DNA from: Deltaproteobacteria bacterium | GTDB taxonomy: Bacteria > Myxococcota_A > Polyangia > DRWM01 > JAAZOP01 | Reading direction: 5' to 3' | Assembly: GCA_016930215.1 (NCBI GenBank) | Contig: JAFGHH010000257.1 | Coordinates: 1 to 37,499, forward strand | Length of the DNA stretch: 37,499 nt | Shown: piece by piece, positions 16,107 to 23,828 of the stretch | Layout: each line of letters begins with the position of its first letter | How positions within the stretch are numbered: the first letter of the stretch is position 1 | The notes under the pieces: generated by a model | The model's input: only the letters and a program-made list of their open reading frames with translations | What the model was told of the DNA's origin: nothing | Database searches by the model: none | Position numbers and translations under genes: made by a program

Positions 16107-18581
16107 ATGGGGATGATGCGCGGAAGCGAGAACCGGTGCGGCAGAGGGCGGGCCCGGGACCGGACGGCACGGCTCGCGGCCTTCGCGGCGGCGGCGCTCG
16201 CGGCGTTCGTGCCGCGGCCGGCGGGTGCCGTGTGCGGCGACGGGGTCCTCGAGCCGGGGGAGGCGTGCGACGGTGCGGAGCTCGGCGGGCACGGCTGCAC
16301 CACGGTGATGGCCGGCTACGCCGGGGGCACGCTGGCCTGCCGGGCCGACTGCACGGGCTACGACGTCTTGGGGTGCACCCGCGGCGGCGAGGTGACCGCG
16401 GCGAGTTGCTCGCAGGCCGACGTCCAGACGGCGGTCGACGCCGCGGGCGAGGGCGACACGGTGCTGGTGCCGGCCGGTCGCTGCACCTGGACGGTGCCGG
16501 TCAACCTGGGCCGGGTGGCGGTCTGGGACCCGCCGACCTACGAGAGCCGCAACGTGCTGATCCGCGGCGCGGGCGCCGGGCGGACCGTGATCGTCAGTGC
16601 GACCGGCGAGGCGTGGGACCAGCGGCCGTTCTGGATCGTCTGCCAGGCGGGCAAGCCGTTCCGCATCACCGGCTTCACCTTCACCGGGATGCAGCGCCGC
16701 GGCTCGACCGAGCCGGCGATCAACGTCGGCGGGGCCTGCCGCAACTGGCGGATCGACCACAACACGTTCGACGTCTCGGACCGTGCGCCCGGGACGCAGG
16801 GCCGCGGCCTCATCGTCGCCGACTACAGCTACGGCCTCGTCGACCACAACACCTTCCTCGACACGTACCAGGGGGTCCTCGTGGTCTGGGACGGCGCGGC
16901 GTCCTACGAGCGGCCGCTGTCGCTGGGAACCGAGCAGGCGGTGTACATCGAGGACAACGTGTTCGACTACGCCGACGACTACGCCGGCGACGGCGCCAAC
17001 GACGCCTCCCACGGCGCGCGCTACGTGCTGCGTCACAATCGCCTGCGTAACGCCTTCATCGGCCACCACGGCTGCGACTCCGGCGGCCACCGGGCGACGC
17101 ACAGCTTCGAGATCTACGCGAACGACATCGAGTGGACCTCGGACGAGTGGTGGTACGCCTCGCGGTACCGCGACGGCACCGGCGTGGTCTACGACAACGT
17201 CCTCACGGGCAGCCTGCACGAGCTGACCTTCGGCGTGGTCAACTACCGGACCTGCTGCTGCAACTGGTGCACCGGGGTCGACCCCGCCGCGCCCGGGTAT
17301 CCCTGCGAGCCGTACACCGCCTGCGCCGAGCCGCTGCACACCAACTGCTCGGAGTGGGGCCGCTGCGACGGCGCCAACCCGCTGGACGGCAACCTCGACG
17401 CCACCGGCTGGCCGTGCCTCGACCAGACCGGACGCTCGACCGACGAGGACGGGGACGGGATCCAGGACCTGCAGCCGTTGTACGAGTGGAACAACACGCT
17501 GAACGGCGAGGACGCCGACGTCACGGTCAGCGACCCGTGGGGCTGCACCGGCCCCTCGATGGTCGATCATCTCCAGGAGGGTCGCGACTTCTTCAACGAC
17601 ACGCCGCGTCCCGGCTACGTCGCCTATCCGTACCCGCACCCGCTGGCTCGGGAAGCCGACCCGTGGCCCGACGGCGACGCCGGGCCGACCGACAGCGGGG
17701 CGGCCTTCCAGGGCGGGGGTGGCTGCGGCTGCGCGGCCGCCGGAACGGTCCGCGTCGGCGGCTGGCTCCTGGCGCTCGCCGTCGCGACGGCGTGGCTCGC
17801 ACGGCGGATCCGGCGCGCGGCCTGGCTCGTGCCACTCGCGGCCTTCGTCGCGAGTCCGGCCTGCCGGCGCGGGGCCGCCGCCGACCTTCCACCTGGCGCT
17901 TGCGCGGCACTCGAGGCGCGCTACCTCTCCGTTCGCGCGTCGCTGAACCGCTGCGAGCGCGACGACGACTGCGCCGAGATCTGGCCCGGGCTCTGCCCGC
18001 ACGGGCCGCACTACGTGCACCGCGAGGCGGACGTCCCCGGCCTGTTCGCCGTCGAGCGGCGGTTCTACGCCGAGTGTCCGGTGTCCGAGTGCGAGAAGCC
18101 GGAGCGGCTCGGGATCGCGCACTGCGAGGCGGGGCGCTGCGTGCCCGGGCGCGAGCCGGCCCCCGAGCGACCCGACGAGAGCTGCTGGGACGCCCAGGAG
18201 ACCTACCTCGAGGACGGCCGGCGGGAAAGCGCCGCGACCGAGGAGCACCTGCGCGGCCTCACGCCGCTGCTGGCCTACGGCGCTGCGGCGTCCGGCACGC
18301 TGCGCCTCGAGGTGGACTGGGGCGACAACTGCCCCGACTGCCGGCTCGAGATCTCCGAGCACAACTCCGGCATGGCTTCGCTCGTCGAGGGAGTTCGTCA
18401 CCGTGAGGGCGGCCGCGAGACGATCGCACTGCCGGCGACGCCGGGGGTCTACTACCTGCTCGGCCGCCGCGCGGGTCCCTCGATCTCCTGTCTCGTCACC
18501 GTGTCGCTCGAGCGGACCGACGGGGCGCCGGCGGTTTCGACGCTCCACGGCGTGTCGTGGCAGCGGCGGTGCGAAGGGTAG
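16107..18581 (+). CDS. Beta-helix surface protein with internal MYXO-CTERM-like segment fused to a lipoprotein-like module
   Basis: The frame encodes 824 residues. A signal peptide (1-41) precedes a Cys-rich repeat (CGDGVLEPGEACDG). Residues 95-400 look like a right-handed parallel beta-helix (NVLIRGAGAGRTVIV, IDHNTFDVSDR, LVDHNTFLD), as in pectate-lyase-like carbohydrate-active proteins. Gly-rich GGGCGC with Cys540, a hydrophobic helix and LARRIRR (about 537-571) form a MYXO-CTERM-like sorting signal, normally the end of a protein. Here the frame continues with a second hydrophobic stretch ending ASPAC (Cys586), a lipobox-like site, then 240 residues with paired Cys (RCERDDDCAEIWPGLC). No ATG separates the halves; the only nearby alternative start is a GTG inside the second leader. 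The start follows GGGAGG. It may be a true fusion, or two genes merged by a lost stop or a sequence error. Confidence 0.75.
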   Translation: MGMMRGSENRCGRGRARDRTARLAAFAAAALAAFVPRPAGAVCGDGVLEPGEACDGAELGGHGCTTVMAGYAGGTLACRADCTGYDVLGCTRGGEVTAASCSQADVQTAVDAAGEGDTVLVPAGRCTWTVPVNLGRVAVWDPPTYESRNVLIRGAGAGRTVIVSATGEAWDQRPFWIVCQAGKPFRITGFTFTGMQRRGSTEPAINVGGACRNWRIDHNTFDVSDRAPGTQGRGLIVADYSYGLVDHNTFLDTYQGVLVVWDGAASYERPLSLGTEQAVYIEDNVFDYADDYAGDGANDASHGARYVLRHNRLRNAFIGHHGCDSGGHRATHSFEIYANDIEWTSDEWWYASRYRDGTGVVYDNVLTGSLHELTFGVVNYRTCCCNWCTGVDPAAPGYPCEPYTACAEPLHTNCSEWGRCDGANPLDGNLDATGWPCLDQTGRSTDEDGDGIQDLQPLYEWNNTLNGEDADVTVSDPWGCTGPSMVDHLQEGRDFFNDTPRPGYVAYPYPHPLAREADPWPDGDAGPTDSGAAFQGGGGCGCAAAGTVRVGGWLLALAVATAWLARRIRRAAWLVPLAAFVASPACRRGAAADLPPGACAALEARYLSVRASLNRCERDDDCAEIWPGLCPHGPHYVHREADVPGLFAVERRFYAECPVSECEKPERLGIAHCEAGRCVPGREPAPERPDESCWDAQETYLEDGRRESAATEEHLRGLTPLLAYGAAASGTLRLEVDWGDNCPDCRLEISEHNSGMASLVEGVRHREGGRETIALPATPGVYYLLGRRAGPSISCLVTVSLERTDGAPAVSTLHGVSWQRRCEG

Positions 18582-20427
18582 GGCGCGGCACGGGCACGTC
18601 GAACCACGAGCGCACGTCGTTCCGCAGCCCCACCCCGTGCATGAAGTTGTAGGTCGCCCGGTGCAGCCCGCGCCCCAGGGCTTCGTGGTCGACGCGCAGC
18701 GGATCGTCGAACGACAGCTCGTTGCGCGCGAAGGTGGGTCGCGGCGCGCGGCGCAGCCGCAGGCCGTGGCGCTCCGGATGGCGGCCGAACTCGCTGTGCA
18801 CCGTGAGCGCGAAGCGGTGCCAGAAGGCCGAGCGGAGCCAGCCGCGGGCGAACAGCCGGCGGACGTACTCGAGCGCGTCCACCGTGTCCTGGACCGTCTG
18901 CGAGGGCAGGCCGTACATGCAGTAGGCGTGGACCAGGATCCCGGCCTCGGCCAGCGCGCGGATCGCGTCCGCCGCGGTGTCGAGGCGCACGCCCTTGTCG
19001 ATCCGCTCGAGCAGGCGCGGGTGGGCCGCCTCCAGCCCGCCGCTGACGGCGATGCACCCCGCCGCCGCCAGCTTCCGCGCCAGCTCCGGCGTGAACCCCC
19101 GCTCGAAGCGGACGTTGCCCCACCACGACACGACGACCCGCCGCCGCCGCAGCTCGTCCGCCAGCCCGCGCAGCAGCCCCGGGGACAGCGCCTCGTCCAC
19201 GAAGTGAAACCCGGTGCGCCCCGTCTCCGCCGTCACGGCATCGATCCAGTCGACCAGCACCGCCGGCGGCGCGGGGTCGTAGCGGCGGATGTAGTCGAGG
19301 CTCGTGTCGCAGAACCGGCAGCGGTGCCAGTAGCAGCCGTGGGCCAGCATCAGCTTGTTCCAGCGACCGCTGCTCCACAGCGCGTGCATCGGATTGACCG
19401 TCTCGGTCACCCCGAAGTAGTCGTCGAGCGGCAGCCCGTCGTGGAGCGGCGGGCCGTTCGCCGCGTGGCGGGCCGGAGGCGCCCCCGCCCCGTCGAGGAA
19501 CCGCACCTGCCCCTCCCGCCGTACGAAGGTGCGCACCAAGCCGCGCTCGGGGCGGAGGCCCGCGGCGTGCTCCACGGCCGCCGCCAGCGGCTCGGCCCCG
19601 TCGTCCAGGCACACGTAGTCGACGAGGTCGAACAGCGCCGGCTCGCGCAGCTCGCGCAGCTCGGTGCTGACGTAGCCGCCGCCCAACGCCACCCGCACCG
19701 TCCGGTCACGGCGCTTGAAGCGGCGGGCGAGGCGCAGCGCCGCGAGGAGCGTCCCCGGGAAGGGGACCGTCAGCCCGACGAACGCCGGCCGGAAGCGCGC
19801 CTGGAGCTCGTCGGCGAGCTCGTCGACCAGCCGGTCGAACAGCGTCGGCGGCGCGCGCAGGGCGGCCAGCAGCGGCGCCAGGCGCGGCAGGCGCACCCCG
19901 AGCGACTCGCCGTAGCGCGACAGGCCGAACCGCGGGTCGATGTTCTCGCGCACCGCGTCGGCCACGTCGTCGAGGAACAGGCCGGCGACGAACCGCGCCA
20001 GCTCCAACTCGCCCAGCGCCGCGACGTCGACCGCCACGCCCGCCTCGCCCAGCGCCCCCAGCACCGCGAACCGCGGTCCCTCCGGCAGCAGCGCGCGCGA
20101 GGCCAGCGGTCCGGCGAGCCCCGGCTCCCGGTCCTGCAGGAACCGCAGCACCGGCCCCGCCAGCGCGACGATCGCCGCGGACTGCTCCAGGAACCAGCGC
20201 CCGGCCGCCGACCGCCGCCGCTTGCGCTGCAGGGCCCGCCGGACCCGCGCGAGGCCGGCGGGCGACAGCAGCCGCAGCAGCAGCTCCAGCGAGGCGTCGG
20301 CCTGGACCACGTCGAAGCCGCGCCGGCGCAGGATGCCGGTCAGCCACGGCGTGGCGGGGTAGGGGGCGTTGGGCTGCACCAGCGGCGGCGTGACCAGCAG
20401 CAGCCGGCCCGGACGCGAGCGCCTCAT
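18496..20427 (-). CDS. B12-binding-type radical SAM protein
   Basis: The protein has 643 residues. The N-terminus RPGRLLLVTPPLVQPNAPYP and a later GLTVPFPGTL and VALGGGYVSTELREL stretch fit the cobalamin-binding-like domain of class B radical SAM enzymes. The [4Fe-4S] cluster motif is Cys365-x4-Cys370-x2-Cys373 (GCYWHRCRFCDTS); the four-residue first spacing differs from the usual CX3CX2C and appears in some B12-radical SAM families. SGGLEAAHPRLLERIDKGV is the conserved SAM-binding strand and helix. The ATG at 20427 was preferred because the B12-type fold begins right after it; an upstream in-frame start at 20517 adds a low-complexity leader. The last 86 bases overlap the end of the convergent beta-helix gene. 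A methylation or related radical reaction is likely; the substrate is unknown. Confidence 0.8.
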   Translation of the reverse strand: MRRSRPGRLLLVTPPLVQPNAPYPATPWLTGILRRRGFDVVQADASLELLLRLLSPAGLARVRRALQRKRRRSAAGRWFLEQSAAIVALAGPVLRFLQDREPGLAGPLASRALLPEGPRFAVLGALGEAGVAVDVAALGELELARFVAGLFLDDVADAVRENIDPRFGLSRYGESLGVRLPRLAPLLAALRAPPTLFDRLVDELADELQARFRPAFVGLTVPFPGTLLAALRLARRFKRRDRTVRVALGGGYVSTELRELREPALFDLVDYVCLDDGAEPLAAAVEHAAGLRPERGLVRTFVRREGQVRFLDGAGAPPARHAANGPPLHDGLPLDDYFGVTETVNPMHALWSSGRWNKLMLAHGCYWHRCRFCDTSLDYIRRYDPAPPAVLVDWIDAVTAETGRTGFHFVDEALSPGLLRGLADELRRRRVVVSWWGNVRFERGFTPELARKLAAAGCIAVSGGLEAAHPRLLERIDKGVRLDTAADAIRALAEAGILVHAYCMYGLPSQTVQDTVDALEYVRRLFARGWLRSAFWHRFALTVHSEFGRHPERHGLRLRRAPRPTFARNELSFDDPLRVDHEALGRGLHRATYNFMHGVGLRNDVRSWFDVPVPRPTLRTAAATTRRGASKPPAPRRSARATR

Positions 20428-20546
20428 GCCGACCCCGGCCGCCGGCCGCCGGGCAGGACGTGCGCGGAAATCATCGTCGGGACGGTAGGCGAGCGGTGCG
20501 TCGCGCGCAACCCGCAACCCGCCTCGTCCCGGCCGTGCGGCCGCGG

Positions 20547-20552
20547 TATACT
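20547..20552 (+). promoter_or_regulatory. -10-like TATACT upstream of the MYXO-CTERM-like protein
   Basis: TATACT lies 24 bases before the GTG start at 20577, in the gap between two divergent genes. No good -35 lies at 16-18 bases. Confidence 0.4.
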
Positions 20553-20576
20553 TCGTCCCCGAAAGGAGCGTGACCC

Positions 20577-22013
20577 GTGCGGACGATCAAGCTCGTCGTG
20601 CTGGGCCTGCTGGCCTGCGGCACCTCCTGCGTGGTGGTCGATGGCCTCGACGGCGAGCCGGACGGGTCGGCGGAGGCGACGGCGGCGGCGTACGAGGAGG
20701 AACTCGGCGGTCACGGCGTTCCCAAGTGGCACGAGATCGGGCCCCATTCGGGCCCGCACGTGCTGACCTGCTACGGCGGGTGCGCGGAGCCGCACTACGA
20801 CCCCACCGCCTGCGGCGGCAGCACCGCGTGTTGCACGGGGTGCATCGACGGCACCTGGTGGTATTCCACCGAGCAGCGCAACTTCGGTTGCGGGGCCAAG
20901 CTGGAGCTGAGCCGCGACGGCCGTTGCGTGATCGTCGAGGTCGCCGACAACGGGCCGGCGGACTGGGTCGAGGACCTCGCGCTGGAACGGTGCGGCGTCG
21001 GCTGGATCATCGATACCTCGCCGCTGGTCCACGACTACTTCGGCGGCGGCTGCGGCTGGAGCGAGTGCTTCATCGTGGATGTCCGCCAGGTGTCCGACGA
21101 CCTGCCGCAGGGCCCGTGTGCCACCTGCCCGTGCGACGGACCGCCCGCGCATCCGGTGTTCGAGCTCTCGGCGGCGATCGACGACATTCCCGGCCAGGCG
21201 CGCGACACCTGCCTGTTGTACGAGAGCGAGTCCCGGTTCGACATGCAGGTCGGCCAGTCGGTGGTCCAGCGTTTCTACGTCGCCAATACCGGCACCGGCG
21301 TCGGCGTCAACCTGGTCGCCGGCATCTGGGTCGAGGAGCCGTACCTGCACCTGGCGCGATGGGACGTCTACGACGACTGGCCGGGCCACACCTGCGGCGA
21401 GGAGTGGTGCCCGAACGACGCGAACGACAACCCCGACAATCCGGCCCACGACGACCCGGGCGGCGCCTTCCGCCTGTACCTCAACGCGTTCTCGCCGGGC
21501 GAGACCAAGATGATCGAGCTGACCGTCGAGGCCGAGGCCGCCAGCCTCGGCCTGGCCGATCACCCCGACGTGCGGCTGTGGGTCGCGCACGTCGACGACT
21601 ACTACGAGAAGGCCGACTTCGGCAGCACCGACTACAACAACGTCGGCGGCTACCAGACCTTCAACGGCGGCGACCTGCGGGTCTGGACCCAGACCGACGT
21701 GCTGGGCCCCGAGGTCTGCGACGGCGCCCTCGACGAGAACTGCGACGGCGTGGTCGACGAGGGCTGCTCCGGGGACACGTCGGCGGACGGGCCGGCGGAC
21801 GTGGTCGAGGATGCTCCCGCGGAGGTCGTGACGGACGGCGCGGACGCGACCGGCGACGGGCCGACGTACATCTACGTCTACGGGGACGACTGCGACTGTC
21901 GCGCCGCGGGAGCGCCGACGACCGCCTCGCGGCTCGGCGGCTGGCCGGGCCTGCTCGGCGCCGTGTGGCTCGTGCTGCGGCTGCGCCGTCGGCGTTGCCG
22001 CCGCGGTCCGTGA
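20577..22013 (+). CDS. Surface protein with MopE-type motif and MYXO-CTERM-like tail
   Basis: The protein has 478 residues and starts at a GTG 9 bases after AAAGGAG (20562-20567). Its leader ends in LGLLACGTSC, so it may be lipidated at Cys14 or Cys18. Residues 60-175 are Cys-rich and contain CGAKLELSRDGRCVIVEVAD and GWIIDTSPLVHDYFG, which resemble a double-psi beta-barrel (RlpA/expansin-like) fold; this is tentative. A beta-sandwich-like middle region follows. Near residue 382, EVCDGALDENCDGVVDEGC matches the MopE metal-binding motif. The C-terminus has Cys-Asp-Cys, a hydrophobic helix and RLRRRRCRR, like a MYXO-CTERM signal recognised by myxosortases. The product should be displayed on the outer surface. 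Its function is unknown. Confidence 0.75.
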   Translation: MRTIKLVVLGLLACGTSCVVVDGLDGEPDGSAEATAAAYEEELGGHGVPKWHEIGPHSGPHVLTCYGGCAEPHYDPTACGGSTACCTGCIDGTWWYSTEQRNFGCGAKLELSRDGRCVIVEVADNGPADWVEDLALERCGVGWIIDTSPLVHDYFGGGCGWSECFIVDVRQVSDDLPQGPCATCPCDGPPAHPVFELSAAIDDIPGQARDTCLLYESESRFDMQVGQSVVQRFYVANTGTGVGVNLVAGIWVEEPYLHLARWDVYDDWPGHTCGEEWCPNDANDNPDNPAHDDPGGAFRLYLNAFSPGETKMIELTVEAEAASLGLADHPDVRLWVAHVDDYYEKADFGSTDYNNVGGYQTFNGGDLRVWTQTDVLGPEVCDGALDENCDGVVDEGCSGDTSADGPADVVEDAPAEVVTDGADATGDGPTYIYVYGDDCDCRAAGAPTTASRLGGWPGLLGAVWLVLRLRRRRCRRGP

Positions 22014-22124
22014 GCGCGACGCCGGAAGCCGCGCCGCATCCGAACGGCGGGGTCCGGCACGCCGTCCGCGGCGCCGGACCCGTCCCGTGGACTCCCGTCC
22101 GTGCTCCGGGCGATACTCCGGCCG

Positions 22125-22529
22125 ATGCGGACTTCCACCACCCGACTGCGCGCGCGCTACGCGGAGACCGACGCCACCGGCATCGTCTACTACAACGCGT
22201 ACTTCGTGTACCTGGAGGTGGGCCGGATCGAGTTGTTCCGGGAGCTGGGGCTGACCTACGACCGGCACCTGCCGATCGTCGAGACCGGCTGCCGCTACCA
22301 CGCCTCGGCGCTGTTCGACGACCTGCTCGAGGTCGAGACCTCCGTCGCCGAAGTACGCTCCAAGGGGTTCCGCCTGGACGGCAAGGTGTTCCGCGTCGGG
22401 GCCGACGGGTCGCGGACGCTGCTGGTCGAGGGTTTCTGCTCGATGGTGACGGTCGACGACGAGAACCGCCCGGTGCCGCTGCCGCCCGCGTTCCGCGCGG
22501 CGCTCGGCGAGCCGGGTACGGGGAGCTGA
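22125..22529 (+). CDS. YbgC/FadM-type acyl-CoA thioesterase
   Basis: This 134-residue protein has the hotdog-fold thioesterase signature YAETDATGIVYYNAYF at residues 12-27, with Asp16 as the catalytic acid of the 4-hydroxybenzoyl-CoA thioesterase/YbgC group. YRYHASALFDDLLEVET-like strand patterns in the middle also fit, and the length is typical. Such enzymes hydrolyse short or medium acyl-CoA or acyl-ACP in the cytoplasm. No Tol-Pal gene follows, so a link to that system is not supported. The ATG at 22125 starts directly at the family's usual N-terminus. No ribosome site precedes it or the GTG at 22101. A GATACT box at 22112-22117 ends 7 bases before the ATG, so the mRNA could be leaderless. 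The substrate is unknown. Confidence 0.85.
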   Translation: MRTSTTRLRARYAETDATGIVYYNAYFVYLEVGRIELFRELGLTYDRHLPIVETGCRYHASALFDDLLEVETSVAEVRSKGFRLDGKVFRVGADGSRTLLVEGFCSMVTVDDENRPVPLPPAFRAALGEPGTGS

Positions 22530-22559
22530 CCGGTCGCGCCCGTCCCGGGGGGCAAGCGA

Positions 22560-23651
22560 TCAGGGAGTGCCGGTCGCCGCGACGTAGCTGCAGTAGGTCG
22601 GCCAGTCGGCCGGCAGCGCCGAGGCGTAGGGCGAGGTGGTGGTGCCGCGCGGGTGGTCGTGGAAGAACTCCACGATCTGGTCCGCCGCGAACCCGGCCGC
22701 GGGCGCGGTGTGCCCACCGCCGTGGTCGCAGAGGAAGGTGTCGTGGCCGAAGCCGCCGAGGAACGCCGAGTCGTTCGCGGCGTACTCGTCGAAGTGCATC
22801 GTCGCCACCGTCATGCTGTAGGTGTCGGTCGTTCCGCCGTGCAGGAACACCTGGGCGTACGCGTTGGTCGTCGCGTAGTCGGGCCAGCTGATTGCGGAGC
22901 CGACCAACCCGAGCCCCGCGAGGTTGACGTCGTTGTTGCCGTAGGCGCCCGAGTAGGTGACGAGCGAGGCGAGCTGCTCGCCGCGGACGGTGCCCAGCGC
23001 GTTGACCACGAACGAGCCCATCGAGAAGCCGACGGCGTGCACGTGGTCCTCGTCCACGCCCCAGCGCGTCTCGAGGCACTCGAGGATCGCGTCGAACATC
23101 AGCGCCTCGCGGTTGTCGGTCGTCACGACCGCGACGTCCCAGTCGATCGTCATCGCTCCGAACAGCGAGAAGTCGGTGTCCTCGGGCGTGACCAGGATGA
23201 ACGGGAAGTCGGCGTCGTCCACCGCGTCGTCCAGCAGCCGGTGCATGTTGCTCGCCGAGTCGCCCAGGCCGTGGAAGTTGAAGACCACCGGCCAGGGGCC
23301 GCCGGTCTCCACGTCCGCGGGCAGCTCGAGCACGAAGTCCCGGCTCAGCTCGCCGACCGGGAAGCCGAGATTCCAGCCCTCGGCGACCTCGTCGCAGGTC
23401 AGTACGTGGACCTCGACCTCGTCGGCGACGTCGGTGACGTCCGGGACGTCGTCGGCGTCGGCGTCGGCGTCGGCGTCCGGTCCGGGCGTCTCGTCCGGCA
23501 CGTCCGGCGGGACGTCGTCGGCGTCGGCATCGGCCCCGACGTCCGGCACGTCCGGCGGGGTATCGACCACGTCGTTGCCGGAGTCGTCGTCGCCGCAGGC
23601 GCCGAGCGTTGCGAACAGGCCGACCGCGAGCCATCGAATCGTGCGTGTCAT
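22560..23651 (-). CDS. PHB-depolymerase/feruloyl-esterase-like lipoprotein
   Basis: The protein has 363 residues. The leader ends in ATLGAC, with lipobox Cys19. An Asp/Pro/Ala-rich linker of about 55 residues follows, including runs of alternating Asp-Ala. The rest is an alpha/beta hydrolase of the LpqC/PHB-depolymerase type: PVVFNFHGLGD (oxyanion region), nucleophile Ser210 in GFSMG, acid Asp276 in GGTTDTYS and base His314 in GGGHTAP. Family members cleave esters of polyhydroxyalkanoates, feruloyl-sugars or acetylxylan; the substrate here is unknown. The ATG is preceded by GGGAGG at 7-base spacing. TTGACC (23716-23711) and CAACCT (23693-23688), 17 bases apart, could be its promoter. The enzyme should be attached to the outer surface or periplasmic side. 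Confidence 0.85.
   Translation of the reverse strand: MTRTIRWLAVGLFATLGACGDDDSGNDVVDTPPDVPDVGADADADDVPPDVPDETPGPDADADADADDVPDVTDVADEVEVHVLTCDEVAEGWNLGFPVGELSRDFVLELPADVETGGPWPVVFNFHGLGDSASNMHRLLDDAVDDADFPFILVTPEDTDFSLFGAMTIDWDVAVVTTDNREALMFDAILECLETRWGVDEDHVHAVGFSMGSFVVNALGTVRGEQLASLVTYSGAYGNNDVNLAGLGLVGSAISWPDYATTNAYAQVFLHGGTTDTYSMTVATMHFDEYAANDSAFLGGFGHDTFLCDHGGGHTAPAAGFAADQIVEFFHDHPRGTTTSPYASALPADWPTYCSYVAATGTP
23451..23477. repeat. Hexanucleotide repeat encoding an Asp-Ala linker
   Basis: Four copies of GTCGGC plus GTC lie inside the esterase gene. On the minus strand they encode alternating Asp and Ala. Changes in copy number would keep the reading frame and alter linker length only. 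Confidence 0.8.
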
Positions 23652-23687
23652 TCCGGACCTCCCATCTCGTCCTGACGCTCGATCGGA

Positions 23688-23716
23688 AGGTTGCTCTGCG
23701 TTCCGGTCCGGGTCAA
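23688..23716 (-). promoter_or_regulatory. Possible promoter for the esterase lipoprotein
   Basis: On the minus strand TTGACC (23716-23711) and CAACCT (23693-23688) are 17 bases apart, 37 bases before the ATG. The -35 is good; the -10 matches only the key A and T. On the plus strand of the same 177-base gap, TATCCT at 23776-23781 may serve the glycosyltransferase gene. Confidence 0.3.
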
Positions 23717-23828
23717 GTCGAACGTGCAAGGCCGCGCATCCGGCCCCGTCCGTGGCGTGTCGTGGTCGAAAGACGTATCCTGGGCGCCGACCCCGGAGCG
23801 GGACGGCAGACGGGGAGGGGAGCGCCCG

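Noticed and set aside
20735-20760. GGGCCC hairpin
   Set aside because: It lies inside a coding region and is explained by codon choice in GC-rich DNA.
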